Assembly (NCBI GenBank): GCA_024305405.1
Contig: JAKNDB010000098.1
Coordinates: forward strand, 2,684,501-2,748,500
DNA length: 64,000 nucleotides
Direction: 5' to 3'
From: Dirofilaria immitis
Lineage: Eukaryota > Nematoda > Chromadorea > Rhabditida > Onchocercidae
Part shown: piece after piece, positions 1-11,971 of the stretch
How positions within the stretch are numbered: the first letter of the stretch is position 1
Layout of the letters: each line of letters opens with the position of its first letter
Notes under the pieces: model-generated
The model's input: only the letters and a program-made list of their open reading frames with translations
Databases searched by the model: none
What the model was told of the DNA's origin: nothing
Program-made: the position numbers and the translations under genes

Positions 1-59
1 TTTCGTTAAAATGATCAACGAGAATGAATAAAAGACTGAAGTTTATCGATCACCTTATT

Positions 60-690
60 GAAAAACGTAAAAACTTCACGTCAATTATTATCCGCTTACT
101 GAAGCGTACGTCAATTATCATTCATTCGTTGAAGCATACATTGATTGTTATCCGCTCGTTTGAAGCATAAAAATTATTTACGTTGATTTTTGAAAAGGAA
201 AATTACGAAATCAAAGAATGCAATATAAGAATAAACGAATGAAACTTTTTAATCGCTTGTTGAAACGTAAAAACTTCACGTCAATTATTATCCGCTTGCT
301 GAAGCGTACGTCTATTATTCTTCATTCGTTGAAGCATACGTCAATTGTCATTCACTCGTTAAAGCATACGCCGATTATCCTTCATTCATTAAAGCATCCG
401 CCGATTATCATTCACTCATTGAAGAATACGCTGATTATCATTCATTCGTTGAAGCATACGCCGATTATCATTCATTCGTTGAAGCATACGCCGATTATCA
501 TTCATTCATTGAAGGATAAAAATTATTCACGTTGAGTTTTAAATGAAAAATTACGAAATCAAAGAAGATACTATAGGAATAAACGAATGAAATTTATCAT
601 ATTGTTTGTTGCGACGTAAAAACGTCTTGTTAAAACGTAATAACTTCTTCACGTCGATTATTATTATTCGCTCGTTGAAGCATAAGAATT
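60..690. repeat. 30-bp minisatellite, two blocks
   Basis: Tandem copies of a 30-bp unit built on gttgaagcatacgccgatta with the spacer tcattcattc. A short block lies near 79-165 and a longer one near 283-516 (about 8 copies), with degenerate copies to about 690. The two blocks share flanks (tgaaaaattacgaaatcaaag-like), so a larger segment was duplicated too. Because 30 is divisible by 3, one frame stays open for 105 codons (218-535) giving a 10-residue peptide repeat, but nothing else suggests a gene. No other feature is seen in 1-905. Confidence 0.85.
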
Positions 691-893
691 GTTTACGTTA
701 ATCCAATTAAACTTCTATCTTTATTTGTTTAACAAAACATTTAATCATTGATTATCAAATCATTTATTCAATATTAACAATTAAACTTTCTTCTTACATA
801 TTTTAATCAAAAAAAAAAATGATTTATCAAATTACTACTTCAAACATTTTGCTATTTGTATATATTATCAATAACAGATAGATGAACAACATT

Positions 894-899
894 TTTATT
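894..899 (-). promoter_or_regulatory. Polyadenylation signal of the SXP/RAL-2 gene
   Basis: AATAAA on the minus strand, 6 bases after the TAA stop at 906-908. It is the first canonical signal downstream and gives a very short 3' UTR, as is common in nematodes. Confidence 0.55.
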
Positions 900-905
900 T
901 ACTTC

Positions 906-2299
906 TTAACCTTGAAATGCTATCTGTAATTCGTTTTTGACCTTCTCTGGCAAATCTGAAAAAAAAATGACAAAAAAATGAAAAGTTATCAAGGACATTT
1001 GTTCTATCAAAAAAATATCAGCCAATATCTATCATATCAAAATTAAAATAAAAGATTTCATATGCATTGCTTATCAATAGTAGGATTTGATGACGAAATA
1101 AATTTCTATAATTTGAGATTTCAAAATAATGAATGGTATTCCTGAAATTTTAGCGAACAATTAATCAAATGAAAGAAGATATCATTTTACTTACCATCGA
1201 TGATCTGTTGAATCTTTACTTGCTTCTGCATTCCTGTCAATGTTGAATTTTTAGCAACAGAAACCAATTTTGCATCTGCTTCTTTTGTTTCACGTGAAAG
1301 ATTTGCTATTATTTGTTTATGTTGTACTTCAGCTTGTTCCAGAGCAGCTAATGCTTTCTTTTTAAAATCCTCGTATCCTTTCTGGAAAAATTAAAATTTT
1401 TATCATTGTTATCATAGATATTGTCAATATTACCTAGATATTGTTAATGTTATCTCAAGTATTATCAATATTACTTACACATGCTACCAGCGTTATCTCA
1501 GATAAGTATTGCTAACGTATCTCAGATATAGTCATGATAATATTACCTACAGATACTGCCAGCGTTATTGCAAATAAATATTGCTAATCCCAGTTATCCC
1601 AGTTATTGTCATTGTTTCCCGGATATTGTCAATGTTATCACAGACATTATTATCATTGTTATTCTAAATATTATCAGTGTTATCTCGGATATTGTCAATA
1701 TTCGCTAGATATTGTTAATGTTATCCCAGATACATGTTATTGTCGTCCTAAATATTATCAGTGTTATCTCGGATATTGTCAGTATTCGCTAGATAATGTT
1801 AATGATATCTTAGATGCTCTTAGATATTGTCAGTGTTATCCCAGTTATTATTATCAATGTTATCACAAATATTGTTAATGTTTATTCTAAATTATCTTTA
1901 CATATCAATCACTATATATATAATGTTAATTTGGAGTATATATTTGCTAACTTTAATTTTAGCATTTTGTCGACCAATCCATGTTTCAATTTCTTTCTCC
2001 ATTTGCCTATCAGTTCGATATGCTGCACTAGCAAGTATTTGCAAAAATTCATTGGTAACATTTGCTGGTGCATCAATTAAAAATGGTGGTATTAATAGTT
2101 GTAGCTGTTGTTGTTGTTGTTGTAGTAGTTCTTGTTGTTGTTGTAGCAGTTGTTGCTGTTGTTGTTGTTGTTGCTGTTGTTGTTGTTGTAATTGTTGTTG
2201 TTTTTGTTTTTGTGGTTGTTGTGAACGTTGTTTTTGTAGTTGTTGCGGTTGAGCAATAACGTATGAAATAAGTAAGCTAGCAATAATGAATTCTTTCAT
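906..2299 (-). CDS. SXP/RAL-2 family (DUF148) secreted protein, 3 exons, 194 aa
   Basis: Exons are 2299-1952, 1381-1195 and 955-906, all with GT..AG introns (570 and 239 bp) that keep the frame. The ATG at 2299 is chosen over the upstream TTG because it starts a clear signal peptide (MKEFIIASLLISYVIA, cut before Q17) and lies 29 bases after an acceptor. Residues 17-69 are over half glutamine with a run of 13. Residues 70-185 fit DUF148: an IPPF start, ANVTNEFLQIL, a WIGRQNAKIK core, then a charged amphipathic helical region that includes KEADAKL. SXP/RAL-2 proteins are nematode-specific, secreted or surface-associated, and in filariae well known as strong antibody antigens; their biochemical role is poorly known. 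The Q-rich insert makes this copy longer than the usual 150-180 aa. The frame is intact, unlike the other two genes. Family call firm; exact member not determined. Confidence 0.9.
1395..1900. repeat. Degenerate repeat filling SXP intron 1
   Basis: Intron 1 of the SXP gene consists largely of diverged copies of a 22-26 bp unit close to atattgtcaatgttatctcg, with loosely spaced higher-order duplications (for example near 1650-1710 and 1745-1800). Copies vary too much for a fixed period. The plus-strand open frames over this stretch are products of the repeat. Confidence 0.7.
2100..2250 (-). repeat. CAA/CAG repeat coding for the SXP glutamine stretch
   Basis: On the plus strand this is mostly TTG with scattered CTG, on the minus strand CAA with some CAG, interrupted by codons for Leu, Lys, Pro and Glu. 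It lies inside exon 1 of the SXP gene. The mixture of CAA and CAG and the interruptions should make it more stable than a pure repeat. Several overlapping open frames here (cysteine-, valine- and asparagine-rich) are shadows. Confidence 0.9.
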
Positions 2300-2328
2300 T
2301 ATTTTATTCAATAAATTAATTTTGTTAT

Positions 2329-2340
2329 CTGTAAATAAAA
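2329..2340 (-). promoter_or_regulatory. Likely spliced-leader acceptor of the SXP gene
   Basis: On the minus strand TTTATTTACAG lies directly before 2328, giving a 29-base 5' UTR ahead of the ATG at 2299. No upstream coding exon is needed because the signal peptide begins at that ATG, so a trans-splice site fits better than an internal intron end. Confidence 0.5.
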
Positions 2341-2854
2341 TTTATAAACAGAAACGAAAAAAATGATTAAACAATAAAACAAAACAAAACAAATAAAAAC
2401 GACAACCATACTTTTAATATAATAATATAAATTTAAAAAAAAAAAAAAAGGAGAAAGAAAGAAAATTTCGAAAAGTAATAATTCTATGATACCACAAATT
2501 AATGTTCGTAGCAGCCATTGTCAACATAAATGTCGAAATGATAAACTGAAAAGGAACATTTGAGTAACAAAATTTTTATATATATGATTCAAAATGGGTA
2601 AAAATCATTAAGCCACCAAAGAAAGGTAAAAGTATTAATCAAATTTTTTTTCGTTTTTTTTTTTTTTTATGAATTTTACATTTGTTTACCGATCCGATCG
2701 TTTCGTCTAGATCGAAAGTATATTCAAAAAATTGTATGTTCCATCTATATTGACACATTTTGATCGATTGTACAGTTAAAAGTAACTTTTCAATTTTCTC
2801 TCTCTCTCGCTTTCACTCTTTCTAATTCCTTCATTTTTCTCTCTTTTCGTGAAC

Positions 2855-2964
2855 GAAAAAGAAACGAGTAAATTGGTATTCATGAAATGCAAAAATGTTC
2901 ATGAAATTCCGTCTCGAGAATGGAAAAGAAATGAGTAAATTGCTATTCATGAAATGCAAAAACC
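2855..2964. repeat. 67-bp direct duplication
   Basis: A segment containing gagtaaattggtattcatga occurs at about 2866 and again at about 2933 with few differences. Two copies only. Confidence 0.7.
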
Positions 2965-3383
2965 CAATTCATGAAACATAAAGAATTTCTGGTACTTGCT
3001 TAAAATTTGATGAAAATTTGAAATTAGCAAAATGATAATTTATTTTTTGCAAATTTTTTTTCACATTTTGAACACTTCCTGTTGGTACGATAGAATGGAC
3101 GTAAAATATGACGTAGCAAATATGAGGACATTTTTGATTCCAATCATCTTATCATATCGAATTTTTTTTTAGTTTTTTCTCTCAAATGAACTTTCACTTT
3201 ACATTTTAGTTTTAGTTTTTTTGCATTTTCCTTTTGCAAAAAAAATCATCTAATCATTGATATGTGTCATTGTATGTATCAATTTTTAATACAAAAGAAG
3301 AAAACTTTTGCTTTTTTTGGTTTTTAGATATTGTAAAAATTTTATTTAGCCAAAAATTAATTTCTTATTAATATAATTTCTCA

Positions 3384-3768
3384 ATTATGAAATACAATTT
3401 TGAAGAATTATGAAATATATTTTTGAAAAATTATGAAATATATTTTTGAAAAATTATGAAATATATTGTTGAAAAATTATGAAATATATTTTTGAAAAAT
3501 GATGGAATATATTTTTGAAAAATTATGAAATATATTTTTGAAAAATTATGAAATATATTTTTGAAAATGATGGAATATATTGTTGAAAAATTATGAAATA
3601 TATTTTTGAAAAATTATGAAATATATTTTTGAAAAATTATGAAATATATTGCTGAAGAATTATAAAATATATTGTTGAAAAATTATGAAATATATTTTTG
3701 AAAAATTATAAAATATATTTTTGAAAAGTTATGAAACATATTTTTGAAAAATTATGAAATATATTTTC
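3384..3768. repeat. 23-bp minisatellite, about 16 copies
   Basis: Unit gaaatatatttttgaaaaat + tat, 23 bp, repeated with small variants (ttgttg, ttgctg, gatgga). The edges decay gradually. Intergenic. Confidence 0.9.
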
Positions 3769-5852
3769 AGCCAATTATTCCATTTTTACTTATTTATTTA
3801 TTTTTTCACCTTTCTTTGAATAAAAACTTTTTATTTTCTTATTAATTTTTTAAAAGAAAGCTAATTATATTAACTTTTTCACTTATCTAATGTTAATAAA
3901 AAGTATTATTTAAATCGTAATGGACAAAAGAAAAAGTTTTTGTTACATAATTTTAATTTTTTTCTGCTTTCTTGCATTATTCAATAAGTAATTTTTTTAA
4001 ATTTTCGTCTTTCTTTTTGTTATAAATCTTTTTTTTCCACATAAAACTAATAGATTGTGAATTACCTTCGAAATACCGGATTTGTTTGTGTAAAATTTTC
4101 ATATATTTATTTTTTCTAAGAAATTATTTTCCGGTTAATGCATATTTTGTTATAAGCTAATTTTAGCAACAATTCTGTTTACAAATGAATCATTTTTTTT
4201 TATGATAAATATGTTGTGATGATAGAAATAAGATTGAAGACGAGAAAAATATATATATCAAGTTTCATTTTTTATTAGATTTATTTGTGCTTAATTTTCT
4301 TTTCGTTTTTGAAAGATTTGTCGTTAAATATTGAAGCAAGAAATAGTATTTAAGAATTTAAAAAAAATAAATAAAAAACTTGGAAGAAAAATAGTGAAAA
4401 TTAGTAGGGAAAAAAGATAATAAATAATGCTATGCTGATTTATGGAAATTTTTAAAAATAAGAAAAAAAAATTTATGATAATGATTAAATGATCAAAAAA
4501 ATGGCATGAATTGATGATCGAGAATTAATAAGATTGATTGATAAGTTATTGAAAATACTGATTATGATAAAGAATGATAAGATTAATTGATAAGTTAATT
4601 GAAAATGCACGTGTTTGGTTACGGTCGAGAATGATAAGATTGATTGAAAAGTTAATTAAAAGTATTTGTATACTTTTTCATTTTTTTCCCGATCTATAAT
4701 ATTTCAAAACAATGATTTAGTATAAGTTTTGCTTTTTTTTTTAAAAAAGTAAGTAACTTTGCAAAATTTTAGTTGAAAAATTAGTTATCAATTAGTATAA
4801 AATGATAAATATAATGATAAAAATATTATCAAATGAAAAATTTCGAAATAATTTATAATAAACAAAATTTGAAAAGAATTCATATTTTTAAATTATACTT
4901 TTAAAAACTTTTGTAAATAAAATTTTATACAAATTATATAATTAAATTTATTAAAAATTATTTCCTTTATTAAATTTGTAATTATATATATAAAATTTCA
5001 AAATGATTCATAATCATTTAGCAAGTTCATATCGGAAAAATAAATTGATAAATGCAAAAACAAGCAATCTAATTTTTCATTATCATAAATTAATTAATTA
5101 GTTAAATTATTAGTTAGTCAGTGTTGATTTATTTTTTCAATAATACTAATTTGTTATCCGAAATTAAATTAATTTTTATAAAATTCAAAGTTTATTTTTA
5201 TTTTTATTCTTTCCTTCATGTTATTTGTTCGATGAAAATTATTTTAATTTAAAATGGAAAAATTTGTTAAATAAGAACGACGATTTATTTATTTATTTTT
5301 TCTCGAGAAGTGAAATACTTCAAGACGAGAATGAATGAAGCAAATGAATGAAATTCTAAAATTGTTGCAATTTTTTAATGAAAAACCAATTTTGTATATA
5401 TCAAATTTTTTATTCTTTACAATCATTTATAATCCAATGGAAAATTACTGATTATCATTTATCAAAAATTATATTTGAATAGTAATTGATTAAGAATTTT
5501 GCGCAATTATCTAAGAATCTTATTTTTAAAATTTTCAAATTTATAAAATAAATAATCAAAAAATAAATTTTTGATTAACTTATTACAATTTATGATGAAA
5601 TGATTTTTAAACAATTATAATAAATTAAAACAAGCAACAATTTAGTAAAACGTGAATTTTACGTTTTTGACGTGAATTTTCTTGTATTTATCTTTATACG
5701 CATATATACGAAAGTGTTGATTTTACTTACGAAGCATATGGAATTCAATGAAGAATCAAACAAAAACGTTTGCTACAATTTCTTAACATTTTAATGTAAA
5801 TATTTTTTACTTTGATACGTTACAATTTTTAGCACATATTTCTTTCCCCTCT

Positions 5853-5932
5853 TTTTTTTCCCACCATCATACGTACGTGTTACGTGAATATTTTTTCCCA
5901 CCATCATACGTACGTGTTGCATGAATATTTTT
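5853..5932. repeat. 37-bp duplication with ACGTACGT core
   Basis: Two adjacent copies containing cccaccatcatacgtacgtg followed by a ttacgtgaata or ttgcatgaata tail. Each carries the self-complementary ACGTACGT, unusual in such AT-rich surroundings. Confidence 0.75.
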
Positions 5933-6497
5933 CTTTTCCTTTGATAAATTCAATTTTTATCATTGATTAGCTTATTTTTTTTTTGCAATGAAATATTTTA
6001 ATTAGTTTTACGCTTTTAATATGTAATTATTTTTTTATACAATTTTTTTCTGTTAATTTGAATTTAAGCTAAAAAGAAGAAATTTTAAATTGTTCTTGAC
6101 ATACTTGCTATCAGTAATTAATCCTAAAAATTGCTAATTTAACGCTTCAAAAATTCACTTATCATCATCAAATAATCTATTGGAAATATAATCAGCGAAA
6201 GCAAATGGCAAAAAAAAAACTTTCAACTTTTTTTTCTTTTAAGCAAATAAAAATGAAGAAATAAATAGTCCTAAATTGAATGAGAATTCTCGAGGAAAGA
6301 ATTGGAATCAAAAAAAAGTTTTTTTTTTCTTCATTATATCTAATTTTATTGTATTATGATAAAAATTTTTTTATCCCATCTCTTTAGCATAAATTTTATT
6401 ACAATCATTTGCATACATATGTAATCTATAAATAAAATATGCCTTGCTTTGTTTTTTTGATAATTTTATTTTTTATCAAATATCACATTTTAGGTCA

Positions 6498-6650
6498 GTA
6501 TCATTTGATAATTGTGAAAAAATAAACATCATTTGATAATTGTGAAAAAGTAAATATCATTTGATAATTGTGAAAAAGTAAATATCATTTGATAATTGTG
6601 AAAAAGGTAAATATCATTTGATAGTTGTGAATGAGTAAGTATCATTTGTT
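6498..6650. repeat. 28-bp minisatellite, about 6 copies
   Basis: Unit atcatttgataattgtgaaa followed by aagtaaat, 28 bp, near identical in the first four copies and diverging at the right edge. Confidence 0.85.
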
Positions 6651-7375
6651 ATTTACGAATTAATTTTATAATTTCAATTAGTAAATATTGTTGTGAAAAT
6701 ATTCTGATACTTCTCAGAATAATAAATGTTAAAATAATAACCGGTTTATTTGTCAATAATAAGTATCAACAAATCGAGGAAACTAGTAGTTATTTATTAT
6801 AGGTTGCGGAAAATACAACAAAACATGATCGATTAAAATATAACAAAAAAAAGAAAAAATACATACATTATTTAGTATAATCATTTTAACATACATATGT
6901 ACATACATATTTCGATTTCAATAAAAACCTTTTGTTTAGTTTTATTCGATATCAAATAATAAAATTATTCAATCAATTATTCAAATTAATTTATTAATTT
7001 ATTTTTTATTATTTGATATAAGAAAATTTTTAATGATTAAATTTATGATTAAAATTTAATATTTTAATATATTTTTTTTATAATAACAAAAACAAAAAAA
7101 AAAATGGGAAAATTATATGAAAAATTACGAAATCGAAAAATAAGTTAAGCAACGAAATATACAAATTTTAAAATAAATATTTCTATTATTTGTAAAGTTG
7201 AAGTATTTTTTCGAAAAATCTATCAAAAACAAAAATAAAAGAAAATGAATTACAAAAAGTTGTGCGAAGTTTTTGGTATGTTTTAAAAATTTCTATTTAT
7301 TCACTACAAAATTATCATTGATCAAATTTCAAGTATTGATCAAATACAAAATCATCATTGATCAAATTTCAACTA

Positions 7376-7835
7376 TTAATATAAATAATATTTTTATGAA
7401 ATATTTACAACCAATAAATATAGCTTCTTGTAATAAATAAACGCTTAAAATTCTAAGTGTTAATATAAGTAATAAATGATATTTTTGCAAAATATTTACA
7501 AAAATAAATAAAATTTTGGTATTGTTTATTTTGTAAATAAAAAGTAAATAAATGCTTCAAGTTCCCGAATATTAATATAAATAATAAACAATACTTTTAT
7601 AAAGTATTTACAACAATAAATATATCTTTTGGAGTAAATAAACGCGTTTTAGATTCTAAGTGCTAAATAAGTAATAAATAATATTTTTTGTAAAGAATAA
7701 CTTTCACATTATTTATTTTTGTAAATAAAAAAATAAATGCTTTAAATTCCCGAATATTAATATAAATAATAAATAACATTTTTATTGTAAAATATTCGCA
7801 ACAATAAACACAACTTTTGCAATAAATAAAAGCAT
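7376..7835. repeat. About 190-bp tandem repeat, 3 diverged copies
   Basis: The marker attaatataaataat recurs at about 7376, 7570 and 7757, each followed by tatttacaacaataaata, a ttttg(g/c)a(g/a)taaataaa segment and ttctaagtg. Copies differ by many substitutions and small indels. Confidence 0.7.
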
Positions 7836-10800
7836 ATCGAAAAAGAAAATAAAATTTCATCGAAAACAAAACACTGCAATCTTCTCTTTAATTTATTTTC
7901 CTTAATTTTCGAAGTTTATTTTCATCAAACTATTTTTGAAATGATCAACTTCTCGTATATGCATTTATGAGAGAATTTAAACAAATTAAAAAGAAAATTT
8001 TTAAATATTTTGCAAATTATTTAATATATTGTCTTGGAAAATTTAGTTAATTTCTATTTCACATAATCAACAGATTATTCCAATTTTAACAATTCTATAA
8101 TTTCACATTCATTTCTATGATATCTGCAAGATTGAATAATTATTGAAATTATCAATCGTACACTTTTAAGCTTTTAAAATTATTGTTTAAAAAAAAAACT
8201 TAATATTTTTAATTTTTAGTTACAATTTTATTCCAAATAACAAAGTTAATTTATTTGCATATTTCATTTAATTTTTTTTAGTTGCAAATTTCATTTAAAA
8301 ATAATCCGATCAAAAATCACTTCTTTTCACAATACCTTATCATTGCTAAAAAAAAAAAAAAAACTTTAACTTATAAATTTATGATGTATGATAAAAATAA
8401 AAGTTATGGTGATATTATTGAAATTAAAAGTTTTTTAATCAAGCAATCATCCAACCAACTTGGATTGTCCAACATTTTTTTCTTTTTCGTCTCATTGTTG
8501 ACAGTTTCATTTTATGATGGTAATAGAGTTGAGTAAATGATTAGAAGAATTTTCGATGTGAAATAACATGGTTAGTGAATTTTTGCTCTAGCACATATAC
8601 TTGCTTTGCAAATTTTTGAATGCTTCGTAATGATAAAAAAAAAAAAAAAAGAAGAAGAAAATTTAGTTGCCTTGATTAAGCTTAGAAAAATATGGCCCAA
8701 TAATAGCAAGCAAATAGAATTTAGGCCTTAATCATTTTCATTTTACCAGCAAACATACTCGTTTAGCAAAAAAAAAAAAAAAAAAGAATTTTACAATTAT
8801 TTTCTATTCATTCCTATTCATTGAGATAAAACATTTTAATGAATTTGTCTTCAATTTCTAAAACAATTATATTTGTATTGCAATAAATTTATTTAAATTT
8901 AAATAACAATTAATTGTAAAATTTCTTAATTAAAATAAAAAGTTTGCAAATCATAGCTGAAGGCTAATCTATGCAATGTTGAAATATAATAAGAATTTTT
9001 ATGCAAATAAAATGATTACAACATTTAACAAAAAATAATTTTGTCAAAAAAAAAAAATTTTTGATTTAATTGAATCATACACAAACGCGAAAAGTTGTAA
9101 AATCAGCGATAATCTATAATTTTAATCCATAATTTTTAAATGATTTAATTTGATTGAATTTTTTTTTGAAAAAAAGAGATAAATTCGAAAAATTCATAGT
9201 TTTAATTTGGGTTTTTCTCAATCATTTAATTTTGCTTTATTCATTTTTCTTTTAAAAAATAATATTAAAGGCAATTTATGCTTTTATTGAAATTCTTTTC
9301 TTTTAAATATGCTTTAGATCGATTTATAAGAGAAAAAAAAAAAAAACATACCCTTCTTAGCAGCTTAATGTTTGTAAAGATAATTAAAGGAAAATAAACA
9401 ACGAACATCCTGAATGATATCATTAAATTGGAACTATTTTTTTTTTTTTGTAAAATTTAGATTTTAAGGATCTGATAATGTTAGAGAAAATATTGTTGAA
9501 AAGCTTACATTCTTCTTTTTTTTTTTTCTTTGAGAAATTGTTTATAAAATTTTTCCAAAGATTTCAGAGGAAAAAAAGTGCCAAACCACAAACATATATA
9601 ATTTATTTATTTTTTTTTGGGAAAAAATTAGGATTAATCCAAGCACTTCACAATCTGAAAAATATTTCTTGACCAAATAGCCTTTCATCTCTTTTCCTCT
9701 TTTTGCTCATTCTTCAAAAAATAAAAGTCTTCAATCTTTTCCTTTTTTTTTTTTTTTCTGAGAAATCTGTTTTAAAAATCTTTTATTAAGCATATTATTT
9801 AAATTCCATAAAATTAATATAGTTAACAATCTATTTCTGCCTTCGTTTTTTTTTTTTGAATTTAAAATGATAGCAAAAAAGGCATTTTTAAAGGACAAAA
9901 TTAAAAGTGAGAAAAGAAAGATCTATCATTTATAAATAAATTCATCTTACCATTCTTTCTTATTGCTTTGCTTTCTCAGGAATATGCATTTAAGTTTAAT
10001 TTTTATTCACAACTTTTCGTTGCATAAATTAAATCATCGACAATTTTTCCATCATAATCATCATCATCATCATCATCATTCCTCATCTTTCCTTTCTTAT
10101 CTATCATTGTTTCCTCGTTTCTTAGCCTAGATTTCCGTTTTTCTGATGAAACTAAATTTGTTCAGCATAATGAGCGATGACGATGATGATAAATAAATTA
10201 GTTTAGGACATTTTATAAAATTTCCAAAAATGCTCCATTAGTGTGACAAGTCGCCCTTGCATCGGTTCATTATTCTTTTAAAATTTGCTTTCAAACAAAT
10301 CTTTGAGAATTTTTCATTCAACAAACGAAATGAATTGCGATGAAATTATTTTATATTTTCTCTCGTTTTTTTTTTACTTTCTTTTGTCTCGATGAATTGC
10401 GATGAAATTGTTGCATATTTTCAATTAAATATAAATTTTATTTCTTAATTCTTTCTTTTTATTCTGTAAAATTTTTTAAAAAAAAACTTTTACTTTTTAA
10501 CGAGAAATATAGTTTTTTTTCAAAAATTCTAGAAATTTCAAAAGTTGAAAAATCATATTATTTTACTAATAAAAATAGCGATAAAATGATTAGCATAGCA
10601 CTGCTATAATAAACATTTTATCACTACAAATCATTGTTATATTACTAATGATGCAATAAAATACTGATAAATATTTGATATGAAATATTGTATTACAAAT
10701 GTATATTTCTCTTTTCTTGTTGAACATGTATTTTGTAACTTGTATTGCAGAAAAATAAATATTCTTTCTTCGATGCTCAAAAAAAAAAATAAATAAATGA

Positions 10801-10848
10801 ATACAGCATGATGATATATGAAATATGAACTTTTCTTTTAGCAACAAG

Positions 10849-10926
10849 ATGACTTTTAACCGGTTTGCATCTCTGAATCGATATAAGACAATAGGTGATG
10901 AATTTTGGAACATTCTGAATGGATCC
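10849..10926 (+). CDS. Possible first coding exon of the amino-acid permease
   Basis: A strong acceptor (aacttttcttttag, ending 10841) is followed 8 bases later by ATG. An open frame of 26 codons (MTFNRFASLNRYKTIGDEFW, then NILNGS) then ends at a good donor, gtaaac, at 10927. Base composition is higher in GC than the surroundings. This is what a trans-spliced first exon of a nematode gene looks like, and the next gene on this strand lacks its start. The exon ends in phase 0, whereas the first sure permease exon needs another phase, so at least one linking exon is missing. An ATG-led stretch at 11881-11949 (MIKKKPFSAIKKYKKVSI) is a further candidate piece. Assignment to the permease is inference. 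Confidence 0.4.
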
Positions 10927-11971
10927 GTAAACTACGAACACCATCACTGATTGGAATTGGTTAACGTTTTATCTTTTAAATTTAAAGACATGAAATTGAA
11001 AATAAAATAGAACATATCGACAATTATCATTCTAAATTCAAAATGATAAAATATGGAAAATTGGATGTTACATTGAAAAATATACATCAGAAGTGATAAT
11101 AAAGGCAAGATGCTGATAAGTTTGCTGACAAAATGTTTTCATAGAAATCGTATATACGAACCAAAGTTTGAAATTTCTTATATGGTAGTTTTATTTTACT
11201 AATATTGTTTCGAATTTGATCTTTTGCTTTGATGATAGTTTAAAACATTTCTCACGTTGACCCTATATTAGCTCAAAACAACAATACGCTTTATTTCAAT
11301 CATTTTATACTTTATGTATTCCATTTTGTTACTTCTTAAAAACAAGTACTATATTTTATTGTGATAATATCATTTAGAAAATATAACAAAAATGTTTACT
11401 AACGAATGAATCTTTTTCAAGAAAAAAAAAAAAAACTGAAATATTTTTATAGAAATCATATATGCTGATCAAATTTCCTATAATCAAATGTTTAGAGACT
11501 TCGTTTTATTATTTGATTTAACACTTATTTATCACAGAATTATTGGGTTGCAGCGTTTTCTTAAAACTTAACGTTTGATTCATCCCAACGTTAACTCTGC
11601 TCCATCAAAATGCGGCCAATCGGATTACACATTCAATGTCTATACCTCATATATTTAACAAACAAGACGTTCATAGATCATTGAATATTTGAGGACAGAT
11701 TGAAAACATTTCGTCTCATAATTCCTCAATCATTTTTGAATATAAAATGTTAGCAAAAATTTACGAGTGAAAATTTACGATTAAATTAAAAAGTATTTTC
11801 TGCATAAATCAAAACTACCTACAATATACGTCTATCATAGTGAATTCAAACGTTTACTTTTATATATACGTATTATTAAAATGATAAAGAAAAAGCCATT
11901 TTCTGCAATAAAAAAATACAAAAAAGTTTCAATTGCTAATTTAAAATATTAAAATTTAATTTTTTTAAAAG

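Larger units (their letters stand above)
2341..10841. other. Intergenic region between divergent SXP and permease genes
   Basis: About 8.5 kb of very AT-rich DNA rich in A and T runs. I found no exon-like reading frame, tRNA or rRNA. It contains several independent tandem repeats listed separately (2855-2964, 3384-3768, 5853-5932, 6498-6650, 7376-7835) and a degenerate set near 4500-4670 built on ataagattgattgataagtt. The short open frames at 7663-7869, 8282-8536 and 9478-9672 have AT-biased low-complexity products. Promoters for both flanking genes must lie here, but no element can be assigned. Confidence 0.7.

Noticed and set aside
218..535. 105-codon open frame with a 10-residue peptide repeat
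   Set aside because: It is the translation of the 30-bp minisatellite; no ATG context, splice signal or conserved end is seen.
1606..2259. Plus-strand frames rich in Cys, Val or Tyr
   Set aside because: Antisense shadows of SXP intron 1 repeats and of the CAA/CAG tract.
10590..10913. 107-codon minus-strand frame
   Set aside because: Product is AT-biased with no family resemblance; it overlaps the antisense of the better-supported exon candidate at 10849-10926.
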